A stretch of 64,000 nucleotides of DNA from Vibrio sinaloensis. Lineage in GTDB: Bacteria; Pseudomonadota; Gammaproteobacteria; Enterobacterales; Vibrionaceae. This document shows, in pieces, positions 8,759 through 17,049 of this stretch. The position numbers were made by a program, and so were the translations under genes. The notes under the pieces are model-generated. The model had not been told where the DNA came from and ran no database searches. It worked only from the letters and a program-made list of their open reading frames with translations. The stretch is from positions 124,001 through 188,000 of the forward strand of contig NZ_JWLV01000047.1 of assembly GCF_000808535.1 (NCBI RefSeq), written 5' to 3'. Position 1 is the stretch's first letter, and each line of letters opens with the position of its first letter.

Positions 8759-9943
8759 ATGGATTTTAAGACCCACATTACTCATCGGCTTAATGAGCAA
8801 GAGGCCATAGAGGAACTGAGCAACAAAATTTGCCGAACTAACTTAGTAAGCATAATTTGCTACTTCACACAGAATTATGGCGCTGAGAAACTCAGATTGG
8901 CTTTTAAAAATTACTTTCCTCAAGTTTCAATCACTGGGTGCTCTACATGTAAGGGGTTGATGACAGAGCGGGGACTACACTTTGGCTCAGTTATTGGCGT
9001 AATAGCAATCTATGATTCTAATTCAACCGCCTATGGAAGCGGCGTAGTCTCTATTGAAGATACGTCGGTCATAGAAGAAGCCACAAGGGCAGCGATAGAT
9101 GTGGCTCTCCGTAAAGCTGAACGAGTGGGAGAAGTGCCCAGTTTCGCGATCATTCATAGCACGCCGGGCATTGAAGAAAAGTTAATCAGCGCATTTGATA
9201 ATGTATTCAAAACGCCTATCCCTATTATCGGTGCTACGGCGGCAGACAACGCTATCAAGGGTCAATGGTCAATATTTAACGAAGACGAATCAACAAGCCA
9301 AGGCATTTCAATTCAGCTACTTTTCCCTTCCAAACCGCTCACCACAGGCTTCAGCGCGGGTTACTCCCCGACGAAGTACCAAGGCTTGATTACCAAGTGT
9401 AAAGACAGAGAAATCATAGAAATTGACCATATGCCTGCACAAGAAAGGTATCGTGGCTGGATTTCAGAGCATTCAGGTGAAGACATTCCCGAATGGTTTA
9501 AGTTTCAGGTTGTGACTCAATACCCGCTAGGAAGAATAGCAGGCACGTTATACAACCAACCTTATTTTAAGCTATCACATCCGATAAATGTTACGGATGA
9601 ACAAGGCATTCTCTTATTTACTAATGTGAACCAAGGTGACGTTGTCACACTTATGTCTGGTGATAGACAACAGTTAATCTCTCGACCTGCAAGAGTGATT
9701 CGAGAAGCAAGACGTCAGTCAGAGCTCAATACGCAACTTACGGGCGCTATTTGTGTGATTTGTGCCGGAGCAATGCTTCATTTAGAGGAAGATATGGGCA
9801 AGGTCTATGACAAAATAAAGCACGAAATGGGTGATATCCCATTTATTTGTCCGTTCACGTTTGGTGAACAAGGCCGCTTTATCAATGGTGACAATGGTCA
9901 TGGGAATCTAATGATTTCGGCAGCAACTTTTTACTCAGATTAG
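8759..9943 (+). CDS. vpsV: FIST-domain sensory protein (VpsV / NosP type)
   Basis: 394 aa, cytoplasmic, no signal peptide or membrane helix. It contains a FIST N domain (about 30-200; GCSTCKGLMTERG, IPIIGATAADNA) and a FIST C domain (about 215-365; PFTFGEQGR near the end). FIST proteins are ligand-sensing partners of signalling proteins. The V. cholerae homologue VpsV was reported as a heme-based nitric-oxide sensor (NosP) acting on the adjacent hybrid kinase VpsS. The same gene pair beside ccoN here supports orthology. The gene abuts the preceding stop codon with no gap and contains an exact matS site at 9636. NO binding in this species is inference. Confidence 0.85.
   Translation: MDFKTHITHRLNEQEAIEELSNKICRTNLVSIICYFTQNYGAEKLRLAFKNYFPQVSITGCSTCKGLMTERGLHFGSVIGVIAIYDSNSTAYGSGVVSIEDTSVIEEATRAAIDVALRKAERVGEVPSFAIIHSTPGIEEKLISAFDNVFKTPIPIIGATAADNAIKGQWSIFNEDESTSQGISIQLLFPSKPLTTGFSAGYSPTKYQGLITKCKDREIIEIDHMPAQERYRGWISEHSGEDIPEWFKFQVVTQYPLGRIAGTLYNQPYFKLSHPINVTDEQGILLFTNVNQGDVVTLMSGDRQQLISRPARVIREARRQSELNTQLTGAICVICAGAMLHLEEDMGKVYDKIKHEMGDIPFICPFTFGEQGRFINGDNGHGNLMISAATFYSD
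9636..9648. other. matS site (MatP binding)
   Basis: GTGACGTTGTCAC is an exact match to the matS consensus GTGACRNYGTCAC. It is inside the vpsV coding sequence, as many matS sites are intragenic, and lies 2.2 kb from dif. Confidence 0.8.
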
Positions 9944-9952
9944 AACAAATTT

Positions 9953-11674
9953 ATGAGTCTAAAATTACAAGAACAGCTACAAGAAGCGCTAATTGAACTA
10001 AAGCAAAGCCAAGTGCGAGAGGCAAAACTAGCCGAAGAGAACCGCGCTATTTTAGACGCAATATCAAGCATTACCGTCGCATCAGACAAGCAACAAATAT
10101 TCACAGAACTCCAAAAAGTCTTATCACTCTATATCAACTTTTCCGACTTTTTGGTGTTGAGCAAACCAAGTAAAAACGAACACGCTTATCATACTTTACT
10201 AGCGTCGAGTTCGTGCTTTCAAAATCTAGCCTGGCAGGATCAAAGCCGCTTCAAACGCGCATTATCTGGTGAAAGCATCATTCTATACGAACCAAGTAAT
10301 GCACAAGAATTCAGCCATTTGGTCGGTAATACAGACTACGACATCAATTCCGCGTTGATAACTGGGGCACAGGGCACCATTACCGATTCCATCATCGTAC
10401 TGTTGGGAGAAGAAGTAGGGCAGTTCACACTTGAATCGCGTGACACCCTGTCACGTTTTAGGCCTTTGCTGGAGCGTGCTCTTATAGATATCGAAAGAAC
10501 TGAGCAGCTCCAGCAGCTTGTTGACATTAAAACGCGTCAATTAAAATCGGCACAAGTTCGAGCAGAACAAGCGAACCAAGCAAAATCACGCTTTCTTGCC
10601 ATGATGAGCCATGAACTCAGAACGCCGCTCAGTGCAGTCCTAGGATATGTCGACGTCCTTTTGGCTGATTCAAAGTGCGATCATCAAATAGAAATCTTGG
10701 AAAAGATGGAATCATCAGCAGAGCTTTTGTTGGTGCTAATTAATGACATTTTGGAGTTGTCTAGAATTGAAAGTGGTGAGTTTCGAATCAAATGTCAGTG
10801 GGTAAATTTGAAAAACGAACTCGAGTTTATGCTAGAGCATTTTTACGCACTATCAGACGCTAAAGGTCTTAAACTAAATGTAAATCTTGACATTGACTCT
10901 CATCATTCTGTTTGGGTTGATCCGGCAAGAATCTTACAGATAGTTTTCAACTTGCTAGGCAATGCAATCAAATTTACTCATGCTGGCCATGTATCTTTGC
11001 ACGCAAAAGTCACTAGCCAAGAACTTATCATCGAAGTGGAAGATACTGGTATTGGTATTGACCCTTCTCGTATCGAGACAGTGTTTAACCAGTTTAAACA
11101 AGCCGATGACTCCATCACTAGGCGCTATGGTGGCAGTGGACTTGGCTTAACTATTTCAAAACACTTGGTCACTTTAATGAACGGAAGCATACGCGTTGAA
11201 AGTGAAAAAGGGAAAGGTTCTAGGTTTAAAATAAAATTACCTGTATCGGTTAAATCTGGGCATGAGTTGACGCAGCCGCGACTTTCAAAGAGCCAAGGGA
11301 CACGCCCATTGTCAGTGTTGGTAGTAGAAGATACAGAGACAAACCAAATGGTTTTAAAATTACTACTAGAGCGGCTCGGACACAAAGTAGCTATCGTCAA
11401 CGATGGCAAAAAATCAGTCAAATACATCAAAGATAACATGGCAGCAGTAGATCTGATTTTTATGGACGTTTCGATGCCTGTCATGGATGGACTTACCGCA
11501 ACCAAAGAAATCCGAAAGTTTTGTCGACATACGCCCATTATCGCTTTGACAGCCCACGCGATGGAGCAAGATAAACAGGCATGTTTGAACTCGGGAATGA
11601 ACGCATTTGTCTCGAAGCCTATAAGAGGTAAAGAAATACAACGTTCCATAGAATCTGTTTTAGGGAGATCCTAA
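9953..11674 (+). CDS. vpsS: Soluble hybrid sensor histidine kinase (VpsS type)
   Basis: 573 aa. Order: N-terminal coiled coil (1-40), a GAF-like region (about 40-190), a second coiled coil, a HisKA domain with the H-box MMSHELRTPLS (His near 218), an HATPase domain (N, G1 DTGIGID, F and G2 GGSGLGL boxes) and a C-terminal receiver (about 453-570) with the phospho-acceptor Asp in IFMDVSMPVMDG (about 504) and the invariant SKP lysine. There is no membrane helix and no HPt domain, so phosphotransfer to a separate HPt is expected; V. cholerae VpsS works through LuxU. It lies 9 bp after vpsV and is probably controlled by it in response to NO, affecting quorum sensing and biofilm. Confidence 0.88.
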   Translation: MSLKLQEQLQEALIELKQSQVREAKLAEENRAILDAISSITVASDKQQIFTELQKVLSLYINFSDFLVLSKPSKNEHAYHTLLASSSCFQNLAWQDQSRFKRALSGESIILYEPSNAQEFSHLVGNTDYDINSALITGAQGTITDSIIVLLGEEVGQFTLESRDTLSRFRPLLERALIDIERTEQLQQLVDIKTRQLKSAQVRAEQANQAKSRFLAMMSHELRTPLSAVLGYVDVLLADSKCDHQIEILEKMESSAELLLVLINDILELSRIESGEFRIKCQWVNLKNELEFMLEHFYALSDAKGLKLNVNLDIDSHHSVWVDPARILQIVFNLLGNAIKFTHAGHVSLHAKVTSQELIIEVEDTGIGIDPSRIETVFNQFKQADDSITRRYGGSGLGLTISKHLVTLMNGSIRVESEKGKGSRFKIKLPVSVKSGHELTQPRLSKSQGTRPLSVLVVEDTETNQMVLKLLLERLGHKVAIVNDGKKSVKYIKDNMAAVDLIFMDVSMPVMDGLTATKEIRKFCRHTPIIALTAHAMEQDKQACLNSGMNAFVSKPIRGKEIQRSIESVLGRS

Positions 11675-11717
11675 TAAACACGGACATTAATCTTGATTAA
11701 TTGTTTGTGTTTATTAG
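11671..11717 (+). terminator. Hairpin at the vpsS stop codon
   Basis: The 11-bp arms CTAATAAACAC (11671-11681) and GTGTTTATTAG (11707-11717) enclose a second inverted repeat (ATTAATC/GATTAAT). The structure begins inside the stop codon and is followed by GTATTTTATGG. It is an AT-rich terminator candidate. Confidence 0.5.
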
Positions 11718-11807
11718 GTATTTTATGGTAAATGCAGTTATGTTTAATCGGATACTATAGCGACAATATTGTAGGGCATCACGGTGCTCTATTTATTAAT
11801 AAATATC

Positions 11808-11835
11808 ATTTAACATAATATACATAATGCGCACT
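11808..11835 (-). other. dif: Chromosome I dif site (XerCD recombination site)
   Basis: On the minus strand the site reads XerC half AGTGCGCATTA (11825-11835), central region TGTATA (11819-11824) and XerD half TTATGTTAAAT (11808-11818). The XerD half is identical to that of E. coli dif, the XerC half differs from GGTGCGCATAA at two positions, and the whole is one central base from V. cholerae dif1. dif resolves chromosome dimers with FtsK and is where filamentous vibriophages integrate. The DUF3693 gene stops inside the XerD half, and three matS sites and matP are nearby. Confidence 0.93.
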
Positions 11836-12167
11836 TGGCTGTGGCTTCATTAGGGCTGCCAATCCACATAGCTAAACCCACGCAAGCTATTGATATTCCG
11901 TGTAAATTCAGCCCGTTAAACTTTTTTGCAATGCTGTTCCAAAGCGTTTGTGCCTCGTAGCTCTTTGCTTTATCGGCTGCTAGGTACACTAAAACCATTT
12001 CTTTATCTGCACCGGCTTCATCCGCTAGATAAAGTGCTTCATTTTCAGTTAGATAGCGTCGTCCTTTTCTAATATCAGACAACTTTTTCACGCTTATCCC
12101 TAAACCATGTGCAATGGACATAACTTTTAGTCGCTTTATAGGCGTCTATTAGTTGGTTGATGTACAT
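11810..12167 (-). pseudogene. DUF3693 filamentous-phage gene, frameshifted near the 5' end, ending inside dif
   Basis: The body (SVKKLSDIRKGRRYLTENEA) is a Cro/XRE-like DUF3693 helix-turn-helix protein of vibriophages, ending in a hydrophobic segment and the tail CALCILC. That tail plus the stop codon is translated from dif. The natural N-terminus, MYINQLIDAYKATKSY, is encoded from an ATG at 12167 with its own GAGGA upstream, but is one frame away from the body. The two frames meet around 12118-12125, consistent with a loss of two bases or gain of one. In the shifted frame translation stops after about 30 codons. An ATG at 12121 could still give a 103-aa truncated product. No other phage genes remain. 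Confidence 0.75.
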
Positions 12168-12722
12168 ACCCGCAATCCTCATTTACGCGAATTAACTTCA
12201 TTCTAGTTGAGATTTACGTTGCGGTTTTGCAGACTTCATCTGCTTTATTATAGCGACCATGCACGTTGGCTCTGCTTGTTGATAATTAAAGTAAACAAAC
12301 AGCTGGCCTTTACCCAATACCGCTCGCTCGCGTTAACAAATCTTAGGCTAATGTTACCGCCAAGCCATCAAACGAAACTCAATATTGTGATTGAACTCCA
12401 TGACCGTCTCTATAACTGGAAGAACTGAGTTGTGTTCTATCAAAGCGCCATCGTTTAGTTCGTTTCAAATTTCACATAGGAAATGGCCTTGCGCCGAACA
12501 CAGTTATCTGCAGTGAGCAAAGCTGATCAAGTGACCGTGTCACAATGCTTATGTCATATTACTAATATTGTCTCGCTACGAGATAAGTCTTTATCTGAAT
12601 TTTGTTATGCTTTTGATTCGGTTATTTAATTTAGCGACCATGTTTTATATCGTTTGTAAGTTGAAATTTAGTTATAGTGCATTATGGCATATTCCCAATA
12701 TAGTCTGAGTGAAAAAACGTGT
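12168..12722. other. 555-bp gene-free stretch next to dif
   Basis: No convincing ORF; the longest open stretch (12207-12428, plus) has no family resemblance and no good ribosome site. It holds one copy of a 21-bp repeat (12665-12685), a near-match to matS (12531-12543, one mismatch), and the 10-mer AGCGACCATG twice (about 12255 and 12635). Composition is AT-rich towards 12550-12720. It is probably debris of an integrated phage or IMEX plus the phage gene's promoter. Confidence 0.5.
12665..12685 (+). repeat. 21-bp repeat, copy 1
   Basis: Identical over 21 bp and in the same orientation to 17670-17690. The core is TATAGTGCATTAT. Both copies lie in the 3' intergenic space of a minus-strand gene. 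The origin is unknown. Confidence 0.7.
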
Positions 12723-13994
12723 TTAACTATTTGCGTTAGATAAGCCAATTCGACCCGGATGTTTAGCTCGCAGTTCGTTAAGAGCGCTTGGTGGCATTTG
12801 AACATGAGCAAACCAAAAGGGTTTATGCTTTTCTAAAAACGCATCACTTCGATCAAGCATATCAAAAATGGCATATGCTTGGCCTTGTGCAAGCGCTACA
12901 CCAAACTCACTTCGCTCTAAGATTGGGCGTTCTTCAAGATCATCCAAGAGCGCATTTTTTAAGTGTACTGTATTTGGGCCCCACTCTATTTCCTCTATGA
13001 CTTTTCGAGTAATCGCATTATCCAAATTAACTAATAGCTTGGGCAAAAGATTCAAATTAGGAGTAACCTCTGCGCAGGCGTAGTATTCGTCTCTTAGGTT
13101 GTTTTCACGGTAATAACGCATCTTCTCGACCAATGCATCCTCGAACAATTGGGGAAACTGATTCACTACTGCGAAGTTCCCTATCGTTCTTAGAACCCCG
13201 AGCAAGACCCCCTGTTCCGGATTTTTAATTCCTGCCATATCCAAACGCATTCGCGTCACGTTTGCAGTTAAAATCATGTGTTGCCATAGCTTAGGAGCAA
13301 TGTTTTTTGTTAACGGATTGTGCCAACGCAAAATAGGTTTCACCATTAAGATGGGCAAAAGTACTCGGCAATTTTCAGTACCTAAAGTGCCTATCGCGAC
13401 TTGAGGCTCGTTAATTCCGCGAGCCATCTTGCCAATTCGGGCACAAAACTTGGGATCGTTAACCAACATCAGTAGATTGTTTCGTAACTGGTTATCATTA
13501 GTTGGGAGTACGGTTAGTTTGCTGTAACTGGCAGATGGAGAATAGGCAATACTTGAGAAGTACGAAAAATCTGGAAAACGTCCAAAAAGTTTAATTGCCG
13601 GCATATTTAAGAGCGTATCGGTAATCAGTTGCTCCGCATGTTTCGTAACATCATCAACGACATTACCCAGGATTCGTTGCTTATCTTCAGCCGCTTGCCT
13701 TCTTTCCTGGACTCGCTCGCTTTCACACTCCAAGAGCAAACGTTGGTTGTTCGTGATACGTTCTTCTTCTTTTAAAATTACACTGTCACAAAACTCGCTT
13801 TGACGACTGAGTGTCGCGTCCACATCAGACTGATCAAGAATATATTTGAGACTAACCAACCACTTCGCGTGACGCTCTCGCGTAAGGTGGTTAACTTTTT
13901 GGGCTATTGCTAACGCTTCGCTATTGTATTTCTTATTTGTTACTAACAAAGTGAGACTTCGGTTCAATAAACATATTAATAATTTAGCACACAT
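12723..13994 (-). CDS. HDOD-domain protein
   Basis: 423 aa, soluble. A basic, coiled-coil-rich N-terminal third (ERHAKWLVS, ERVQERRQAAEDKQR) is followed by an HDOD-like helical domain from about residue 130 (ELITDTLLNMPAIKLFG region, ARIGKMARGINEP, LLGVLRTIGNFAVVNQFPQL). HDOD proteins lack catalytic HD residues and usually act as scaffolds in signalling or motility regulation. The start is uncertain: the ATG at 13994 has a weak AGAGA upstream and a Cys/Leu-rich lead. It lies 13 bp downstream of the TolA-C-like gene on the same strand. Moderately sure of the family, unsure of function. Confidence 0.7.
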   Translation of the reverse strand: MCAKLLICLLNRSLTLLVTNKKYNSEALAIAQKVNHLTRERHAKWLVSLKYILDQSDVDATLSRQSEFCDSVILKEEERITNNQRLLLECESERVQERRQAAEDKQRILGNVVDDVTKHAEQLITDTLLNMPAIKLFGRFPDFSYFSSIAYSPSASYSKLTVLPTNDNQLRNNLLMLVNDPKFCARIGKMARGINEPQVAIGTLGTENCRVLLPILMVKPILRWHNPLTKNIAPKLWQHMILTANVTRMRLDMAGIKNPEQGVLLGVLRTIGNFAVVNQFPQLFEDALVEKMRYYRENNLRDEYYACAEVTPNLNLLPKLLVNLDNAITRKVIEEIEWGPNTVHLKNALLDDLEERPILERSEFGVALAQGQAYAIFDMLDRSDAFLEKHKPFWFAHVQMPPSALNELRAKHPGRIGLSNANS

Positions 13995-14007
13995 TCTCTG
14001 TATCTAT

Positions 14008-14322
14008 TCATTCGTTTGCAACATGAATTCTCAAATATTTCTCTGGTGTACGGTATCTGAACTTTTCTCCCTTCTTGATGAGATGCTTGCTTACTTTGCA
14101 AATTTTAAAATCTCCATTCGTGTTCACTCTAGTGACAATCGCATGATATTTAGAGTGTTTGAATTCGATGAAGACATTGCAATACCCAGGAAGACTATGT
14201 TTGGCTATTTTTGTTTCAATTCTGGCTTTAAGTTTTTTTGCAATGGCGTTCCATTCGGAATCATCTGCACAGTGTGCGTTAGTTGATAATAGCAGACTTA
14301 ATATTAGGATATTTGTTTTCAT
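14008..14322 (-). CDS. Secreted TolA C-terminal-domain-like protein
   Basis: 104 aa with a clear signal peptide (MKTNILILSLLLSTNAHCAD, cleavage near Ala18). The mature part resembles the TolA periplasmic domain III: an initial helix (NAIAKKLKARIETKI), then GYCNVFIEF, a central strand AIVTRVNTNGDFKIC, and a final YRTPEKYLRIHV. The two cysteines fall where TolA-III has its disulfide. Unlike TolA it has no membrane anchor and no long helical stalk, so it would be free in the periplasm. TolA-III is the co-receptor domain for filamentous phage and colicins; a decoy role here is speculation. Confidence 0.6.
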   Translation of the reverse strand: MKTNILILSLLLSTNAHCADDSEWNAIAKKLKARIETKIAKHSLPGYCNVFIEFKHSKYHAIVTRVNTNGDFKICKVSKHLIKKGEKFRYRTPEKYLRIHVANE

Positions 14323-14424
14323 ACATTCACCTCAGAAACGAGTCTACCAAGTGTCTGAGATGAATGTGGGGTGAAGGAAATGGAACTGAAGGGAAAATTC
14401 TCTTATGTGTAATTGATAGGTTTA

Positions 14425-14736
14425 TCACCCACGTTTTTTTGTACCTTTACTTTTAAATCCTTGATGCGGAAATACATTGCGGATTCTTTGCTGGACTTTT
14501 TTAGGGATTTCCTTGCTGAAAACCAGTTTGGTTCCCGTTCGAAGTTGGTACACTTTAAGCTCACCGGTGAAGGATTCACGCTCAGCTATATCAACAACGT
14601 TGTGCTTAAACGTTGGAGGGAAATGCCCCTTTTCGGTTACGATCTTCCCGTTTGAAAACTTCACCTTCAACACAGGTCTGTCGACTGCAACTAGCCAAAA
14701 AACAACCACTGCAGCAATCAAAATGACATACAGCAT
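14425..14736 (-). CDS. DUF3634 family membrane protein
   Basis: 103 aa. One N-terminal membrane helix (LYVILIAAVVVFWLVA), then a conserved cytoplasmic or periplasmic domain (VLKVKFSNGKIVTEKGHFPP) and a basic tail (QQRIRNVFPHQGFKSKG). This matches DUF3634, a family of unknown function found in vibrios next to matP. It starts 12 bp after the matP stop codon on the same strand, so it is likely co-transcribed. Confidence 0.8.
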   Translation of the reverse strand: MLYVILIAAVVVFWLVAVDRPVLKVKFSNGKIVTEKGHFPPTFKHNVVDIAERESFTGELKVYQLRTGTKLVFSKEIPKKVQQRIRNVFPHQGFKSKGTKKRG

Positions 14737-14748
14737 CCCTACTACTCC

Positions 14749-15195
14749 TTAATCCAATAACTTCGACAAATCTTCTTTAAGGCTACTCACCGTTTTACTT
14801 GCTTTCTCGCTTCTTGAAGCCTCTGACAGCAAGTATTCAATTGCGTCGGACAACGTACATCCTAGCTCGTTTGCTCGATAGGACAGTTTTTCCCAAACTC
14901 GATAGTCTAGATCGATCGATTTTTTCTTGGTGTGAATCTGTTCAGCGTTGAAGTGTCTTTTACGCTTCGCTCGAATGGCTTGTTTGAGTTTGTTGTCTAA
15001 CTCAAGTGACATGTGGTTTTCAATCCATTCTAAAACTTGAGTTGGCTCATGCTCGATATTGCGAAGCTCATTGATAGCGGCTTCAGCTTCACTTGAATCA
15101 ATGTGTCGAGTGATGGCTTCACCAGCCTTCCATTTGTTGATTAAATAGGTCCACTTCCATCCACATTCTAGATTTTCAAGCTGTTGATATTTCAT
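14749..15195 (-). CDS. matP: Macrodomain Ter protein MatP
   Basis: 148 aa from the ATG at 15195 (MKYQQLENLECGWKW, colinear with E. coli MKYQQLENLESGWKW). An upstream in-frame ATG at 15240 would add 15 unrelated residues and is not chosen. A four-helix N-terminal part is followed by a ribbon-helix-helix (KKSIDLDYRVWEKLSYRA) and a C-terminal coiled coil (about 115-145) for tetramer bridging. MatP binds matS, condenses the Ter region and links it to the division machinery through ZapB. It is divergent from lonH as in E. coli, and three exact matS sites are in this window. Confidence 0.95.
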   Translation of the reverse strand: MKYQQLENLECGWKWTYLINKWKAGEAITRHIDSSEAEAAINELRNIEHEPTQVLEWIENHMSLELDNKLKQAIRAKRKRHFNAEQIHTKKKSIDLDYRVWEKLSYRANELGCTLSDAIEYLLSEASRSEKASKTVSSLKEDLSKLLD

Positions 15196-15366
15196 GAGTA
15201 ACAATGTTCCATTGAGTTTCTGGTGACAGCGTAACTGCATTAAGCGTTCGTTACAATCCCCATTGTAATCGAAAAGCGATCCAGATCATCAGATTAAATT
15301 ACCAGTATCTCATCATTGGCTTTTTCTATATAATTTCGCGCATTTAGAGATTAATGAACCAATTTG

Positions 15367-17010
15367 ATGAAGCAAGAAAGCTGGCGTTCAGTAACGCCTC
15401 AGTACTCCCAATATGACGGAATTCTAAAGCGATTTAATGAACTGGATCTTGTCAGATTTATCGACATTCAACCCCGACTCAAACAATCTATAGACACCTT
15501 ATCTAGAGTCAACGGCTATACGCGCGCACTCATCATTAACTCGATTGACAATGCTTTCTACCGACACTTGGTAAAAGAAGCGATAGAGCAACATACACAA
15601 AATGATTGTGTTCATGTGACTGAATCACTCACAGCAGACTCTTTACTTGGTTCTTACTCATGCGACGACGGACAAATTACCGTTCGCCATAAGGGGCTAC
15701 TTGATCAAGCAGATGGCGGGTTTCTCGTCATACCTGTTAACTTAATTCTAGCAAACCCCGCGAGTTGGCAAGCGCTCAAAACCGTTCTTTTAGGGCAACC
15801 TATCTCGCCGCTGAATGCAAATCCACGCAAGGTTGCCACCCTAGTCCCAAGCCAAACCTATGATGTAAAAGTAGTCATTGTCGGCGACCGACATCAAATC
15901 TCAGATCTTGAGTATTTAGATGACGAGCTATACAGCGGCCTAGCCATGTATACCGAAATCGAAAACGAGATAGCTTTTGGGGAAAAGTCATGTGAAAAGC
16001 TGCTGGGCTTCATTCGATGGATTCTTACTACCTATCAACTCCCTACGCTGACATTTGGCGCGTTGCATCGACTTTTGGTCGCAGGAGCTCGATATACCGA
16101 AGATCAGGAGTACATGCCTATCGAAATACTTTGGTATCTCGCTCTTTTCCAAGAGTCTTTGCTTTCATCGTCAGACAATGTCCTTGATGAAAATGACATC
16201 TCAAACGCTGTCAACAACAAGTACCATCGTGAGGCTTATCTTCCTGAACGCGCTCTTGCTGACATCACCGACGGGCAAGTTATCATAGAGACACAAGGCG
16301 AATGCGTTGGTCAAGTTAACGGGTTGACCGTCATCGATGTGCCTGGCCACCCAATGCCATATGGAGAGCCCGCTCGAATCTCTTGTGTTATCCATTTTGG
16401 TGACGGTGATATTTCAGACGTTGAACGCAAAGCGGAGCTTGGCGGTAATCTACACGCGAAAGGTATGATGATTATGCAAGCCTTCGTGAGTAGCGCATTG
16501 CAGTTAGAGGAACCGTTACCCTATTCTGCTTCTGTGGTGTTCGAACAGTCTTACAGTGAAGTCGATGGTGACAGTGCAACTCTCGCCGAGTTATGTACAT
16601 TTGTCAGTGCTTTGTCTGAGATCCCAATCAATCAACAAATTGCAGTCACCGGCGCGGTAGACCAATTTGGACGAGTCCAAGCTGTAGGCGGCTTGAATGA
16701 AAAAATCGAAGGCTTCTATCACGTATGTAAACATCAAGGACTGACCGGCGAGCAAGGTGTGATTCTTCCAAAATCTAACCTAAAGCATCTTGCACTGAAT
16801 CAGGATGTGGTCGATAGCATTAAACAGGATCAGTTTCACATCTGGTCTGTATCAACTGTCGATGAAGCTATCCCTCTCATCATGGGCAAACCTTTCCGCG
16901 GTGATGATGAAGAAAGTGTCATCAACAAAATCGCACAACGAATTGAAAACTTTGAAAAACACGAACACCCACAAGGAATTGTGGAACGCTTCAAAAACTG
17001 GTTTAGATAA
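15367..17010 (+). CDS. LonH/YcbZ-type Lon-related protease
   Basis: 547 aa from the ATG at 15367 (a TTG directly before it is in frame). A degenerate AAA-like N-terminal half precedes a Lon catalytic domain (about 290-520) with the Ser-Lys dyad: Ser in GDSATLAEL (about 402) and Lys in GGLNEKIEGFY (about 445). Walker motifs are not evident, as in the E. coli paralogue YcbZ. It lies between matP and fabA in the same order as in E. coli (there called ycbZ or lonH). Substrates are unknown; weak Lon-like activity is reported for the E. coli protein. Confidence 0.88.
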   Translation: MKQESWRSVTPQYSQYDGILKRFNELDLVRFIDIQPRLKQSIDTLSRVNGYTRALIINSIDNAFYRHLVKEAIEQHTQNDCVHVTESLTADSLLGSYSCDDGQITVRHKGLLDQADGGFLVIPVNLILANPASWQALKTVLLGQPISPLNANPRKVATLVPSQTYDVKVVIVGDRHQISDLEYLDDELYSGLAMYTEIENEIAFGEKSCEKLLGFIRWILTTYQLPTLTFGALHRLLVAGARYTEDQEYMPIEILWYLALFQESLLSSSDNVLDENDISNAVNNKYHREAYLPERALADITDGQVIIETQGECVGQVNGLTVIDVPGHPMPYGEPARISCVIHFGDGDISDVERKAELGGNLHAKGMMIMQAFVSSALQLEEPLPYSASVVFEQSYSEVDGDSATLAELCTFVSALSEIPINQQIAVTGAVDQFGRVQAVGGLNEKIEGFYHVCKHQGLTGEQGVILPKSNLKHLALNQDVVDSIKQDQFHIWSVSTVDEAIPLIMGKPFRGDDEESVINKIAQRIENFEKHEHPQGIVERFKNWFR

Positions 17011-17031
17011 TGTAAATATTCATTAGATTCA

Positions 17032-17048
17032 GACTGGTTGGAGTTGTT
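17032..17048 (+). promoter_or_regulatory. Putative FadR site upstream of fabA
   Basis: GACTGGTTGGAGTTGTT agrees with the FadR palindrome AACTGGTCNGACCAGTT at about 12 of 16 positions. It lies 54 bp before the fabA start and directly upstream of the FabR-type box. FadR activates fabA in E. coli when acyl-CoA is absent. Confidence 0.4.
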
Positions 17049-17049
17049 T

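Noticed and set aside
10440..10454. GTGAC-N5-GTCAC palindrome in vpsS
   Set aside because: Spacer is 5 instead of 3, so it is not matS.
11125..11649. 174-aa minus-strand open frame
   Set aside because: It lies entirely opposite the vpsS ATPase and receiver domains and encodes no recognisable protein; a shadow frame.
12207..12428. 73-aa plus-strand open frame near dif
   Set aside because: No ribosome site, no domain and biased composition; probably chance in degenerate DNA.
12531..12543. GTGACCGTGTCAC, a near-match to matS
   Set aside because: One mismatch to GTGACRNYGTCAC on either strand; not counted as a site.
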